Assembly (NCBI GenBank): GCA_000611775.1
Contig: KK106984.1
Coordinates: forward strand, 1,956,580 to 2,020,579
Source: Umbilicaria muhlenbergii
Lineage: Eukaryota; Ascomycota; Lecanoromycetes; Umbilicariales; Umbilicariaceae
Reading direction: 5' to 3'
Length of the DNA: 64,000 nt
In this document: in pieces, positions 20,640-32,246 of the stretch
How positions within the stretch are numbered: position 1 is the first letter of the stretch
Layout of the letters: each line of letters begins with the position of its first letter
The notes under the pieces: generated by a model
The model's input: the letters and a program-made list of their open reading frames with translations, nothing else
Databases searched by the model: none
What the model was told of the DNA's origin: nothing
Position numbers and translations under genes: made by a program

Positions 20640-23065
20640 ATGGATATATTAGTATCCCGCTCAACGGCGAGGCTCTGCCGCTTGAGTGCTCCTCGAGTCA
20701 GCAGAGCTCGAGGATGTCTTCAACATTCTTCACGGGGTGCTGTTGATCATACTCGAGGGATTGCCTCGGCCGCCGCCGTGGTGCAGGAGATACCATCAGT
20801 TCACGACCTGCCGATAACACGACCAACAATTCCTCCATCAATACCGCCAGACCCGCAGCTACAAAGGAGAGAAGCCCTCAAAGATGCCAAACCCTTCTCC
20901 GCCTTCCTGACCGATAATTTCTCCCGCCAACATGACTACCTACGCATCAGCATCACCGAGCGCTGCAATCTTCGTTGCGTTTATTGCATGCCCGAAGAAG
21001 GTGTTCCGCTCTCGCCGCCTTCCCATCTCCTTACTACTCCTGAAATAACCTATCTCTCCTCGCTCTTCGTCTCCCAAGGCGTGACCAAGATCCGCCTCAC
21101 GGGCGGCGAACCCACTATACGCCGGGATATCCTACCGCTCATGCACGACATCGGCGCCCTTCGCCGCAACGGGTTGAAAGAGCTATGTATCACCACCAAC
21201 GGCATATCCCTGCACCGGAAACTGGACAGTATGGTCGAGGCGGGCCTAACAGGCGTCAACTTGAGTCTCGACACTCTAGACCCGTTCCAATTCCAAATCA
21301 TGACGCGCCGCAAAGGTTTCGAAGCGGTCATGAAAAGCATCGACCGGATCCTCGAACTGAACAAGCTCGGCGCGGGTATCAAATTGAAGATCAACTGCGT
21401 CGTCATGCGCGGTATCAACGAGCGGGAGATCATCCCGTTTGTCGAGCTGGGGAGGGAAAAGGATGTCGAGGTTAGGTTTATCGAGTATATGCCCTTTGAC
21501 GGGAACAAATGGAGCCGGACGAAGATGCTGGGGTACAACGAGATGCTGGGGATCATCCGGGACAAGTACCCGGGGTTGAGGAAGGTCGGGGATCAGAAGA
21601 ATGATACGAGTAAGACGTTTGAGATACCGGGGTTCAGGGGGAAGGTCGGCTTTATCACCAGTATGACGCATAATTTCTGCGGGAGTTGTAACCGGTTGAG
21701 GATTACGAGTGAAGGGAACTTGAAGGTTTGTTTGTTTGGGAACGACGAGGTTAGTCTCCGGGATCTGTTGAGGAGGGATAATGGGGGGGAACCTATTGAT
21801 CGGGAAGCTTTGGAGGCGATGAAGAGAGTCGAGATGGATCGTAGGCAGGCTGGGCGGGGGAGTGTGGGGGGGTTGGGATACGGTGAGAGGGAGAGGGAGT
21901 TGTTGGATGTTATAGGCGTGGCGGTTAAGAGGAAGAAGGAGAAGCATGCGGGGATGGGGGAGTTGGAGAATATGAAGAATAGGCCGATGATCTTAATTGG
22001 TGGGTAGGTTCAGCCAGGTTTTTGTTTCCGTGCTCATTCAGCGTGCACATGCCGTCGTTTTGTTGCAACAGTGTATGTGATGTGTACAGGCATGCAGCTT
22101 CATACAGCTTATTTTGCACCGGCCTTTCTCCCTTTCTCCGCTGTTCTCTGTATATGAACACGCACTAACTGTGAGCCTTTTGTAGATGACACCCCTCTCT
22201 CACCCAAAATCTCGCACCGTCCTTCACCAACCAGACCCCTCTCCACACCAAACACCCGCATCCCCCACCCGCCTTTCCGCCACCGCATCCCCTGTCACCT
22301 CCTTCTCACCCCCCCACCCCACCACCTACGCACATACTCCACATCCCGCACCCCCCCTCCCCCTTCCCCATNNNNNNNNNNNNNNNNNNNNNNNNNNNNN
22401 NNNNNNNNNNNNNNNNNNNNNNNNNNNNNNNNNNNNNNNNNNNNNNNNNNNNNNNNNNNNNNNNNNNNNNNNNNNNNNNNNNNNNNNNNNNNNNNNNNNN
22501 NNNNNNNNNNNNNNNNNNNNNNNNNNNNNNNNNNNNNNNNNNNNNNNNNNNNNNNNNNNNNNNNNNNNNNNNNNNNNNNNNNNNNNNNNNNNNNNNNNNN
22601 NNNNNNNNNNNNNNNNNNNNNNNNNNNNNNNNNNNNNNNNNNNNNNNNNNNNNNNNNNNNNNNNNNNNNNNNNNNNNNNNNNNNNNNNNNNNNNNNNNNN
22701 NNNNNNNNNNNNNNNNNNNNNNNNNNNNNNNNNNNNNNNNNNNNNNNNNNNNNNNNNNNNNNNNNNNNNNNNNNNNNNNNNNNNNNNNNNNNNNNNNNNN
22801 NNNNNNNNNNNNGGGAGGGGTGGGGAGGTTTGGGGGGGTTAGGATCGAGGCGTCGGTTGAGTGTGAGGGGAAGACGGGGGTGGAGATGGAGGCGCTGACG
22901 GCGGTGGTGGGGGCGGCGTTGACGGTCGTGGATATGTGTAAGGGGGTGGATCGCGGGTGTGTGGTGCAGGGGTGTCGGGTTGTGAGGAAGGAGGGGGGGA
23001 GGAGTGGGGGGTGGAGGGAGAGTGGGTGGGTTGGGAGGGGGGAGGGGGAGGGAGTGGATGGGTAG
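20640..23065 (+). CDS. cnxABC: Molybdopterin precursor Z synthase, MoaA-MoaC fusion (MOCS1/CnxABC type)
   Basis: Makes cyclic pyranopterin monophosphate from GTP, the first step of molybdenum cofactor synthesis, in mitochondria. The start at 20640 is the first ATG and gives an Arg/Ser-rich presequence. MoaA part: radical-SAM cluster C109-x3-C113-x2-C116, GGEPT at 155-159, second cluster C347-x2-C350-x13-C364. Without splicing, MoaA ends ...ILIGG-stop at 22007 (455 aa). A donor overlaps those codons; splicing 22000-22185 (branch cactaac, acceptor ttgtag) removes GG-stop and continues into exon 22186-23065. That exon's end is plainly MoaC ([27 protein letters not shown]). The middle is lost in a 441-N gap, whose stated length does not keep frame, so the gap size is approximate or hides an intron. 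Confidence 0.9.
22000..22185 (+). other. Probable regulated intron joining MoaA to MoaC
   Basis: Donor G|GTGGGT overlaps the GGT GGG TAG codons of MoaA; branch cactaac at about 22162 and acceptor TTTTGTAG at 22185. Retention gives MoaA with a C-terminal double glycine; removal gives the fusion. Confidence 0.7.
22372..22812. other. Assembly gap (441 N)
   Basis: Unknown bases inside the MoaC-coding part. The left flank is almost pure pyrimidine (CCCC/CCT runs), the right flank G-rich, so the gap sits on an abrupt strand-skew inversion. Confidence 1.
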
Positions 23066-23974
23066 ATGGGTAGATGGGTAGATGGGGGAGGTGGACAAGG
23101 CGATTAGACCGGAGCGTTGTTGTGACCTGGGAGATGCCACGGCGTTGTTGATAGGGGAGTATGATTGAGTGGAGAGTTTAGATTGATATCGCGCTGCTCT
23201 GGGGGCTCGAAACTGGTGTAATATCTGAGTCTATACGTAATATTACCTGAGCTTAAATTGAGAAAGCAATCGTCACTGATCGATCGATCTCATTCTATGA
23301 CACAGTGTTGTCTACCATCCATATTCAGGCGTGTTTTACCGGAGTCAACACCTAGCGAGCCCGCTTACTAGTCCAGGTGTTGACTCTGGTAAAGCCGCCT
23401 GCGTATATGTATATATAAACAATCATCTATCTGTAGATCTTTGCATGTTCATATACCGACAAGCCCGTTCCCATATGGGGTGCATACCGTGCATCAAGAC
23501 ACAAAGACAAGACCTTTGTTACCTTCGATAGCATACCTACCTTAGCGTGAGCATAAGGGCTGCGGCCCGCCCCGCCGCTAGTGAGGGGCCAGTGACTCCG
23601 GTCTCGACCGCATGCTGCCATTTGTATGGACACACCTCCGCTACTTCTTCGACTTGCTCTGAATCTCCAGCTCCTTTCCATCTACACTCGTGACAGTCTC
23701 AGACACAGCTCACCCAATTCCCCCAGATGATGAAATGAAAGCTCTGCCTTGCCCGTCCCTTCGGCTAATTTCCCATCTCGCTGCCTAGAGCCATGTGTTT
23801 GATTTCTTTTCCTGAACTATCCTCTATTCGGATGCTTTCGTGAATTTCTGCGTATTAAATAACTCGAGCTTGTAGCCTTTGGATTTGGTCCTTCTGTACC
23901 AGGTGGTCGTCTGTTTGTGCATCAAGTGCACTCCTCTAAGCCCTCCCACTCTTCTACGTTACACCCAGCGCAAA
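23066..23974. other. Intergenic with microsatellite and hairpin
   Basis: No gene. It begins with a (GGGTAGAT) microsatellite at about 23059-23090 and holds a long inverted repeat (separate entry). A pyrimidine-rich leader precedes the Gtr2 start. Confidence 0.5.
23326..23401. repeat. Inverted repeat, arms about 27-28 bp
   Basis: Left arm 23326-23353 and right arm 23375-23401 pair over almost their whole length (core TTTACCRGAGTCAACACCT, 18 of 19 pairs) with a 21-nt loop. It could be a bidirectional terminator-like hairpin, a tiny TIR remnant or a structured RNA. Confidence 0.7.
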
Positions 23975-25284
23975 ATGGCTACCAAGAGCCTTACGGTCAC
24001 TGAGGTAAGCACATCCCCTGAGCGCAGAGATCCAGCTGATTCGAGTCTCTCAGATGCCTACGAATGATTCCTCTGCCTCTGCGAATCTCGCTGTTACCAG
24101 ATCAGCGGAACACAAGCCACGCCTTCTCCTGATGGGCCAGAAAAGGCACGTCGCGTCGTTCGAGTCGATACAGATGCCGAGATTCCTTACTAACTCTCGA
24201 GCACAGAAGCGGCAAATCCTCCATCTCCAATGTCGTCTTCCACAAAATGGCGCCCACCGAAACCCTCTTCATAGAAGCCACGACCGCCATCAAAAAAGAC
24301 GCCATGCAGTGCGTCTCCATCCCTCTTCCTCCAAAGATCCCCCCTTTACCCTCCCGGTTATACTAACCACCCCCAGCTCCTTCATGGAATTCCAAGTCTG
24401 GGACCTCCCCGGCCAAATCGACTACCTCGACCCCTCCTTCGACGCGGACGGAATCTTCGGCGGCGTCGGCGCCATGATCTGGGTCCTCGACGCCCAAGAC
24501 GAATACCTGAACCCGATCGTCAGCCTCGTCGAAACAATCCTGCACCTGCAACAAACATACCCCGACATCAAGTACGCCGTCTTCATCCACAAAGTGGACT
24601 CCCTGACCGACGATTTCCGCCTCGACACCATCCGCGACATCAACCAGCGCATCACGGACGAGCTGATGGACGCCGGGCTCGAGAACCCGCCCGTGAGTTT
24701 TTACCCGACGAGTATCTTCGATCATAGCATCTTCGAGGCGTTCAGTAAGGTGATTCAGGTGCTGGTGCCGCAGTTGCCGACGCTGGAGGCGCTGCTGAAT
24801 ACGGTGGCGGCGAGCTGTAAGATGGAGAAGGTGTATTTGTTCGATGTGCTGAGTAAGATTTATATCGCTAGTGATACGAGCCCCGTGGATATGGCGGCGT
24901 ATGAGTTGTGTTCGGATTGGATCGATACGATTGTGGATATGAGTGAGATTTATGCGTATCAGCGCGCTGAGGAAGAGGAAGAGGAGGGGGGGGTGGGGGC
25001 GAGGGAGAGGGATGTTAGGGCGCAGAGTGCGGAGTCGACGGTGGGGGGGGTGAGGGGGAATAGCTTGTATTTGAAGGAGATCAATACGTGAGTTTTTCTG
25101 GGCTGGGAGTGAGGAATGGGGTGGGCGGGGGGTTCGTGGGCTAACTGGAGGCGGGCATAGGTATCTTTGTCTCATCGGTGTGAGCAATGAGCCGCGGTTC
25201 GAGGTGGAGAAGCCGTTGGTCGATCATAATGTGCAAGTCTTTCAGGACAGTCTTTTGGAGGTGTTTGCGCGGAATGCGCGATGA
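23975..25284 (+). CDS. GTR2: Rag-family GTPase Gtr2 / RagC
   Basis: Works with Gtr1 (RagA) on the vacuole to signal amino-acid sufficiency to TORC1. Five exons: 23975-24004, 24054-24145, 24207-24308, 24377-25087, 25161-25284, giving 352 aa (yeast Gtr2 is about 340). Seen: P-loop GQKRSGKSS split by intron 2, VFHKMAPTETLF, switch/G3 FQVWDLPGQIDYLDP, G4 HKVD, and the C-terminal roadblock-like half (LPTLEALLNTVAASC, KIYIASDTSPVDMAAYELC, YLCLIGVSNE). Intron 2 (24146-24206) starts with GC rather than GT but has a textbook branch and acceptor. Compared with RagC it has an acidic Glu run and a Gly/Arg-rich insert before the last exon. The DNA switches from C-rich to G-rich near 24700. Confidence 0.9.
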
Positions 25285-26457
25285 ATTGGTTGGCGCAATG
25301 GGTTGGATGATGGCGGTATATTTTAGGTGGAAGAGACATGGAGGAAGGGATGATTGTTACATAGGTCATGGGTTGCGGGGGATTCCAAATATCTTGGAAA
25401 GAGATGGAGGAGATTGTAAGAGCTACGGGTTCTGCATCCTTTGTTGGCAAGTGGAGAGCCTTGGGACGGGGTCATACTCTTCGCCGTGTGGCGGCGTAGG
25501 CGGTAGGACTATTTTGGTGTCAGTACAATGAGTTGATCAGACATGAAACTATTCCACCACCACAGCGTCCAGTTCGTTAGCGGTCTAATCTGTTTGCAGA
25601 GTACGTCTCCCTTGCTCATGTACCCGAACATTCCCCAATAAACCCACAAGCCTTTACTGGGGTCATGACGGTAAAGGGCCTTTGCGATCTATCTCGGAGA
25701 GTGAGACCGGACTACTATGCTTCTATCGCCTTTCCGAGGTAACCTGACTAACTTCAGACCATACTGCCTGCTTGCAACAATCACTTTACCATCCGTTTCA
25801 ACATGCTGTTTCCCATCTCTCTCTTTTCAACATCGCTCGGTTTAGTATCAGCGCGATCCGCGATCAGGGGTCGCATGTCGGAGCAGGGTGTGAGGCCAAC
25901 TGAGTCGGTCTGCTTGACCTTTTTCAATGCAAACCTTTACTCGTGATACTCTATGATTAACCTCATCTGCTAGTCAGCCCAGGAGAAATCTCAGGGTGCG
26001 GAAGGGTAAACAGTGCGTCCAGACCACCAGTCTATAACCTGGTAGAGGAATTGAAACACTGTGTAAAGGGAGTTAACGACAACTTTGGCAAAGCTGTTTT
26101 ATCGAAGGAAGCGGGCGGCCTGAGTGTTAACGCATGCTCAGCTGGGAACTTCTATCGGTACTAGGTAACACATGAGAGCCACTGCACCCCGAAAAAGAGG
26201 AGCTGATATCCCAAAGACCCTTCCTTCTCATTGCACCATCACACACTAGCAGCATCGTCTAGTGAAATCCTTTCTTGTCTCCGCATCATTCCCCGCTGAC
26301 AGCAGTTGCAAGTCGCGACTCCAATCCATTCAGTAGACGACACTGATTTCCTCATCCTCCCACTTCCCATCCTGACACCATCTGGCCCTCCAGCTCTCCA
26401 CCTCACCTCCCTCACCTAAGAAAACAAGTTGTAGTAAGTTCCCGCTCCGAAAGCCAC
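25285..26457. other. Intergenic, no gene seen
   Basis: About 1.2 kb between Gtr2 and the broken F-box-like copy. No conserved frame or RNA gene noticed. Confidence 0.45.
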
Positions 26458-26937
26458 TCACGCCCCCGAAATAAGCTTCCGCCACGGCCCTCCATTCTCC
26501 GCATCATCGACCGCGCCCTTCAATGCGCCACACACTCGGCCATACGCTTGGTTTCCCGTCACTGCTGGCCCGGTCCCGAGCGGCGAAGCGGCGCACTTCC
26601 TGCGCCAGATCTCGGGAACACCATCTCTGCCCCACGAGCAGCTGTTACAGATGCCGTGATACCGAAAACTGCGCCGAGTGTATACAAAGTTCTCCACCGG
26701 TCTCACGTAGAGGCATTCGCAGCATGCCTGGTGATTATGACCAGAGTGGAGGGTCTCACTGACCGCGTAGTAGAAGCTTTGGTACAAGAGCTCGCGTGTG
26801 TGGGTTGTAGAATGGATTTTTTCGAAGTCGATAAGGCTGCGAAAGTGGAGATGAGTGTTGTGGAGGGTTTGGAGGCAGGGGAATGGTAAGAGGTCGAGAA
26901 TGTCTTTTGGGAGTTCGATGGGGAGGGAGAAAAGCCG
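26458..26937 (-). pseudogene. F-box-like protein, fifth, broken paralogue
   Basis: Related to the 0.2-3.9 kb array. Minus-strand reading from about 26937 gives RLFSLPIELPKDILDLLPFP, the F-box-like start, in one frame. The rest (HLHFRSLIDFEKIHSTTHTRELLYQSF, then CCECLYVRP, then CNSC) continues in another frame to the stop at 26458, so one frameshift separates the F-box-like helix from the body. No in-frame ATG lies just upstream. A donor/acceptor pair in the leader (about 27000-27050, minus strand) resembles the 5'-UTR intron of the family. It is probably a pseudogene; a sequencing indel cannot be excluded. Confidence 0.6.
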
Positions 26938-29035
26938 TGGAAGAGATGCCAGTGTGTCTGCTATACGTACATCAGCGTTGTTATATATATCGCTTGCAAT
27001 ACCAGCCTATCAAGAAAAGCATGCTTGAGCTGAGAAGTACTTACTTGAGGCAGCGTGGAAACCTATAAAGGCTAAAAGGGTTTGCTGAATGGACTGTTTG
27101 ATACAATTCGATGGTGTGGACAAACTGGAAAGTTAAACATGGACAAGCGGTGGGATATAAAATAGTAGATGAAAACACATCATCACCACACACTCAAGTG
27201 AATAACCTCATCAACACAAACATCAAACAAACAGTGCATGCTCCACTTCTTCGATCTGCACACCTATCCCCCCTATCACGACAACACCTCGAAACAGCCC
27301 AAGCTTTTCTCAACAAACCCTCAAAAACCACATCAATATCTCAAGCAAATAGCGATTACCTTGCCTATCTGGTCTGCTCACTGATTTTCCATGCCACACT
27401 ACCCCTAGATGAAACGAATAGCGTCAAGCCTTCCACCACCAACCAACCATCATCCAAAAAAACCCCAGAACCCCTCCCACACCCTCTCCAATTCTTCATC
27501 CGCCCTCAACCCGCCCTTCCTTCCTCCCTACTGACCCCATCCCTCCTCTCCTCCCGCACCCTGCTCCCCTCCTCCCGACTCGCATAAAGCGTCTCTTCCC
27601 GTTAGCCACGATAAACAAAAGTGACTCACGCCGCGGTTATGCTTTAACCAGAGAAAGAACCCAAAGGAAAGAGTGCAGAAAGGTAAGACCGACCGCCTTT
27701 ACGCCGAAGTCTTCGGGTTGAACAAAGAAAAAAAAAACCATTCAAAAAACCCATCCACACCTCCTTCACCCCATCCAACAACCCAGTCTTCCACCTCATC
27801 GATTACCGCACCACCCTTCAAATACAGAAATCCCCCCCCGTCCCAGTCCCAGTCCCACAGAGCCCATCTCCTCACCACCTCCCAGCCACACTCCTCGAAC
27901 AACACCACCCCATCACAGCTCGTTGCACACCCCACATCAGCCGAGTAGACCCAAAAAGCCATCCACGCCCGCGCGGACGAGCTTCCCGCAATACACAAAC
28001 CGGAAGTCCAGGCCAGCAGTACAGCTGCATCTCCCAGCCCGGGAAAGCCCGTTGGGTCGGGGAACGAATGTGGGAGTGGGCTTAGGTTAAGAAACAGAGA
28101 CGGGTTTGAGATGCACCATCAGAACGGAAAGAGCACGGGATCGAAGAGCAGGCAAATAAGGAAAGGACAAACGAAGTGACAACCGCCTGCGACCCGGGTT
28201 CTCTGGTGCGTGCAGAACTCCGACGCGCCAAGCCAGCGACGTGGAGGAATTCATGCAAATGGGGAAAAAGAGAGAAAGGAGTGGCATGTCGACATCGAAG
28301 AGTCATTGGGACGCATGGAGTAGCTTTGCATGCTTTCGATTGAGTCGTTTTTTGACGTGTGCCATCATCTGTTCGTCGTCGAAAATAGGGGCTCGAGGGG
28401 GGTGAGGTTCCCGCTAATTACGCTAAGCCCGATCGGTATGTGGTAATACCTCAGCCGAGGGCTTCTTCGACTATACAAAAAGCAAAAGAGGCTTTTGCAG
28501 AGACGTTATGGTGTAACTCATAGCATCCATTGATTTCTTCCCATTGGCTTTCATTGTCCTAACACTGATGGCATCTCACTTATCCTACCCCTACCCCCTA
28601 CCCCCGATATTCTCTACTAGAAACATCCATCATCATAGAGAATCGAGACCTCGACGGTTCTACTGCACAATCACCTTTCCCAGCAATACACGCACAACAA
28701 AAGAGGGAGGGGATACCAAGTTGCATTTCTCAAATCCACCGAAACTTCTGCCTAACCACTCATCTATCAAAATGAATGCCTCTTGTGTTAAAAACTCGTC
28801 CGAATCATGCACCATTGGCAAACTCGCAAAAACCCCACCGAGAGACTCTTCTACCGCCGTCATCACTCACAGATCCCTCAAAACAGTACCCCTTTGTCAT
28901 TTCGATAGCGACAGATCAGGCACAAAACCAACAGCAGTAGAAACTCTCCGCGCATCACCATATCCCCAGGCAGGCTCTTCCCAACCTGGCCCCTAGACAT
29001 GTAGTATCCCCAAACACGACAGCAAGACAGAACAT
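26938..29035. other. Gene-poor interval
   Basis: Nothing securely identified. A minus-strand frame open from about 28080 to 27699 is Trp/Gly-rich and might be an exon, but I recognise no family. Plus-strand frames at 27111-27587 and 28544-28996 look like by-products of C-rich DNA. Confidence 0.35.
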
Positions 29036-32000
29036 CTAGATGTAAAACATCGTATCCTTCACCTCATCATGCACGCCACTACTCCACCTCGCCGTCGACG
29101 GATTGAACCCCGCACTACTAGACGCCGCATCCGACCCATCCAGCACATCGCCGAGATAGCATCGAGCGCGCGTGCAGAGCAGATCGGCATAGTACGCCGG
29201 AGGACAGAGCGAGACGGCTTTGGTCGCGCGGCCAAAGAGGTAGCACAGGTTGTGCGTCTGTATCGACGTGTTAGTACTTCTCGTTTGCAGGATGGAAAAA
29301 GAGCGGCGGCATCACTTACCAACTGCTCCAACCCATCCGCCGTTAAGCCGATACGATCCTGAACGACGACATAGTGTGCCGATCTTGCCGTACCCTTGAT
29401 GCCGGTATGCGCCTGCAAGTAAAAGTCCCAGAAGCGCTCGCTCGTGACGCCGCGATCGACCACGGTGCCATTGACGCAGTTGCCAGACCTCTGGTCCGCA
29501 TCTTCCTTCTTGGTGGGGAAGAAACGAGTATGGTGACGCTTGCCGACGACGATGATTGAGATCTTAGGTTTCGCGCCTTTTGCTGGATAGACTCTACTGA
29601 CCGCGGCGTCGATGGCAGGAGATTCTTCTTGAAGCACGGTTTGGTATTGGCCTTCGGAGACGCCGTCGCGGTAGATGAGGATGTTCTGGGGCAGGGCCTG
29701 TTGGTTGTGTTTCTGGTACATCTTGAGCCGTTCCACGATCATGTCCTCCAGACCCGACACCATCTCCTTCCTGCTTTCTTGGCAGCGGACGCTGGCAGGC
29801 CATTGGCCGTACTTGTTGTCGATGCTGGCGACGACACCGGCGATACTTGGAGCGCCCTTTTGACTGCCAGGCGACGGATGCGTGACATCGATGCCCACGA
29901 GCATGGTCTTTGTGGTCCCTAGAATGCCCATCTTGTCTGGTGGCAACTGTTGGTTGATGCCGCCACGCTTCAGATTCCACTTCAAAGCAACATTCGCAAG
30001 GTACTGTGCCCGTTGACCTTTGTCGTTCTTATCGAGCTTGTCCGCCACAGAGCACACCGTGGTCAGGCCCCACTTAACGTCCCCAAGAAACTTGATGCAA
30101 GAGTAAATCTGCGCGGTCTTAACTGGGATGACGATGTAGACAAGTCGTGCCTTGGTATTAGTCCGGATGTTTTTGAACCATAGGTCAATGTCGCTCAGAT
30201 ACGTGTCAAGCCTGCCTTGGGTCAATTGCAATGGCGGGAGACCCGGAGAAGGGTTCGGAGGGTCCACCGTGAGACCAGTCTTTTGCATCATGTCCCTAAA
30301 CTCTCTCATCAATTCTACCAAAGGTGTATTGAGTGTAGTCCGTTTATTGAACTGAATCTCGAAAAAGGTCCAGTTGCTGATACGAGCACCAGTGAAGACC
30401 TTATTGCCAATCATGTTCCACGATCCGAATCTAGCGTTCAACGAGGAGCGGCCAGCGTAGAGTAGTTTTGGAGCATCCAGCACTCTTCCGTCGACTGTAA
30501 GCATCTTTGGGGTCATCTGAAGTCCGAAAACCGTCTACATGACTGTGTTAGTCAAGTACCTGCCACGACGTACAATACAGAAGCGGTTCGCCACTTACCG
30601 GCCCATCGGTATGGGTGGCTCCAATACCCATGACTCGAGCGCCTTCTCCAACAATCAACTCAGCATTCTCCGCCGGGGTACGGCATGCAACATTAACCAT
30701 CATCTCTGTCTGCCTCTGGGAAAGCTTCTTCTTAGCGACTTGGCCGGGAAGGACAATGCAAAGCTCCGGCGGTATCCAGGTCGGGAATTGTTCATTGCCT
30801 ACATTGACGACTGGTGCACCGGGGGTTTGGAGACGGATTTTGTACTCTGAATGGAGTTAGTGCCTTGGAAAAAGCTGAAACGCTAAAAGTGTACTCACTA
30901 AGGCGATAATACTCCTCGATCGTCACTTTGCGGTTTGCTTCCTCGTAGTGGAAAGAGATTTGGCCAGCTCCAGCCGCAGCATTAGGGGCTCGAGATATGC
31001 CAAAAATAACTTTCTTCTTCGGAACTCCCTTAGCGGTCTTCAGGTGAGTAAGCTGGACTTGGACGCCTTTTAGGAAGTAGTGCAAAGGCTGGTCCGGAGT
31101 ACGGGCTCCAAGGTCGTTGCGGAATTCGCGCATAAGATCGAGCAGCGGACCCTCGCGATAGAAGGATGCTGTGATGGAGTTCACGTTGATAAGCAGACGC
31201 AGCGTTGAGGCTCTGACACTAGTATAGTACCCTCGAAGAGCAACAAGTCCACCTCCTAGCTCACTAGGTTTCTGGCTCATCGGGAAGAATCGGTTAGCTC
31301 CTGGGAGCACCGCAACATCTGCTGCACTAGACGGCTTGCGAGCCATTGCGATGTTCAGGTGTTGCAAGAGCTCATCCTTGTCGTCATATCGAGCGTTACC
31401 ACTGGTGTCGGAGAGATATGTCAACAGTTCCTGTACAGACATAGCCTTCACATATTGTACACTGAACGTCAGGGGATCCTTTTCGGGATCCGGCCCTTGC
31501 TCTTCAGCTTCATAGTACGGAACCAACCAAGTGCCACGGTCCTCCGGGCCAAGGTTCAGCTTTTTGGCGGTGATCAGGGTCGAACGATTGTCAGTCGCCA
31601 CTGCATGACGTAGCCCGGCTAGGAATGGTGCATCTTGTATGAATAGCTCGAATGCACGCTTCCTCTTTCGGGCCGCACTAGGTTCTTTAACAACCTGGAC
31701 GGCGTATCGAAAGAGCTGAAAGTCCTTATTCGACAGCAGAACCTGGAAGTAGTTGGTCCGTAGAACCACCTTGTTACCCAAGGTACCGTAGGCAGGGCGA
31801 TTTGGCATCTGAGGTCCGTCGGAGAGGCTAAGCTTGCTTAGAGGTAGGCCTTTACGAGCAGCGACCAAAGCGTTTTCGGCCTTAGTCACATCAGCCGCCA
31901 CGGGTGGAATACCTTCTGCGGGACTATGACTGAGGTCAGCACGACGATTGGCGTCGTAGGAAAGCATGTCGTATCACCTGAAGATAACTGGTTGAGCAGC

Positions 32001-32246
32001 TCCTCCGCCGCCACCTCCGCCACGACCTCCACGGCCTCCACCACCGCCACGTCCACCGCCACGACCTTCGTAGCCTCCGCCACCACCTCGTCCACCCCCA
32101 CGACCTTCGTAGCCACCTCCTCCACCCCCACGACCTTCGTAGCCACCTCCTCCACCGCGTCCACCGCCGCCGCCGCGGCCTTGGCCAGGACTAGCACCGC
32201 GAGGCGCCCCGCCTCCGCGACCGCGAGACGGTGGTCGACCCGACAT
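29036..32246 (-). CDS. Argonaute (QDE-2/Ago-like), catalytic tetrad present
   Basis: Small-RNA-guided slicer of RNA silencing. Five exons: 32246-31978, 31929-30899, 30846-30599, 30534-29320, 29257-29036, giving 994 aa. Residues 1-88 form an RGG/GYEGRGGG repeat tail, common in Argonautes and a likely arginine-methylation and protein-binding region. Then N and linker domains, PAZ region, and MID-PIWI from about residue 600. PIWI catalytic residues are visible: D in GIDVTHPSPG, E in ESRKEMVSGLEDMI, D in IYRDGVSEGQ and H in RSAHYVVVQD (a DEDH tetrad). The end, THNLCYLFGRATKAVSLCPPAYYADLL...MFYI, is the classical Argonaute C-terminus. All four introns are 48-64 nt. Confidence 0.93.
31985..32235 (-). 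repeat. Coding minisatellite, RGG/GYEGRGGG tract of Argonaute
   Basis: About three imperfect copies of a GGGGYEGRGGGRGGGG-type unit plus flanking Gly/Arg repeats in the first exon. Copy number of such tracts often varies between strains. Confidence 0.75.

Noticed and set aside
22186-22842. Open frame running through the N gap starting at ATG 22186
   Set aside because: The ATG is the first codon-like triplet after a splice acceptor; the MoaC continuation is read in another frame, and most of the ORF is N.
28544-28996. 150-codon plus-strand frame
   Set aside because: Low-complexity, Ser/Thr/Pro-rich, no domain; lies just outside the Argonaute 3' end.
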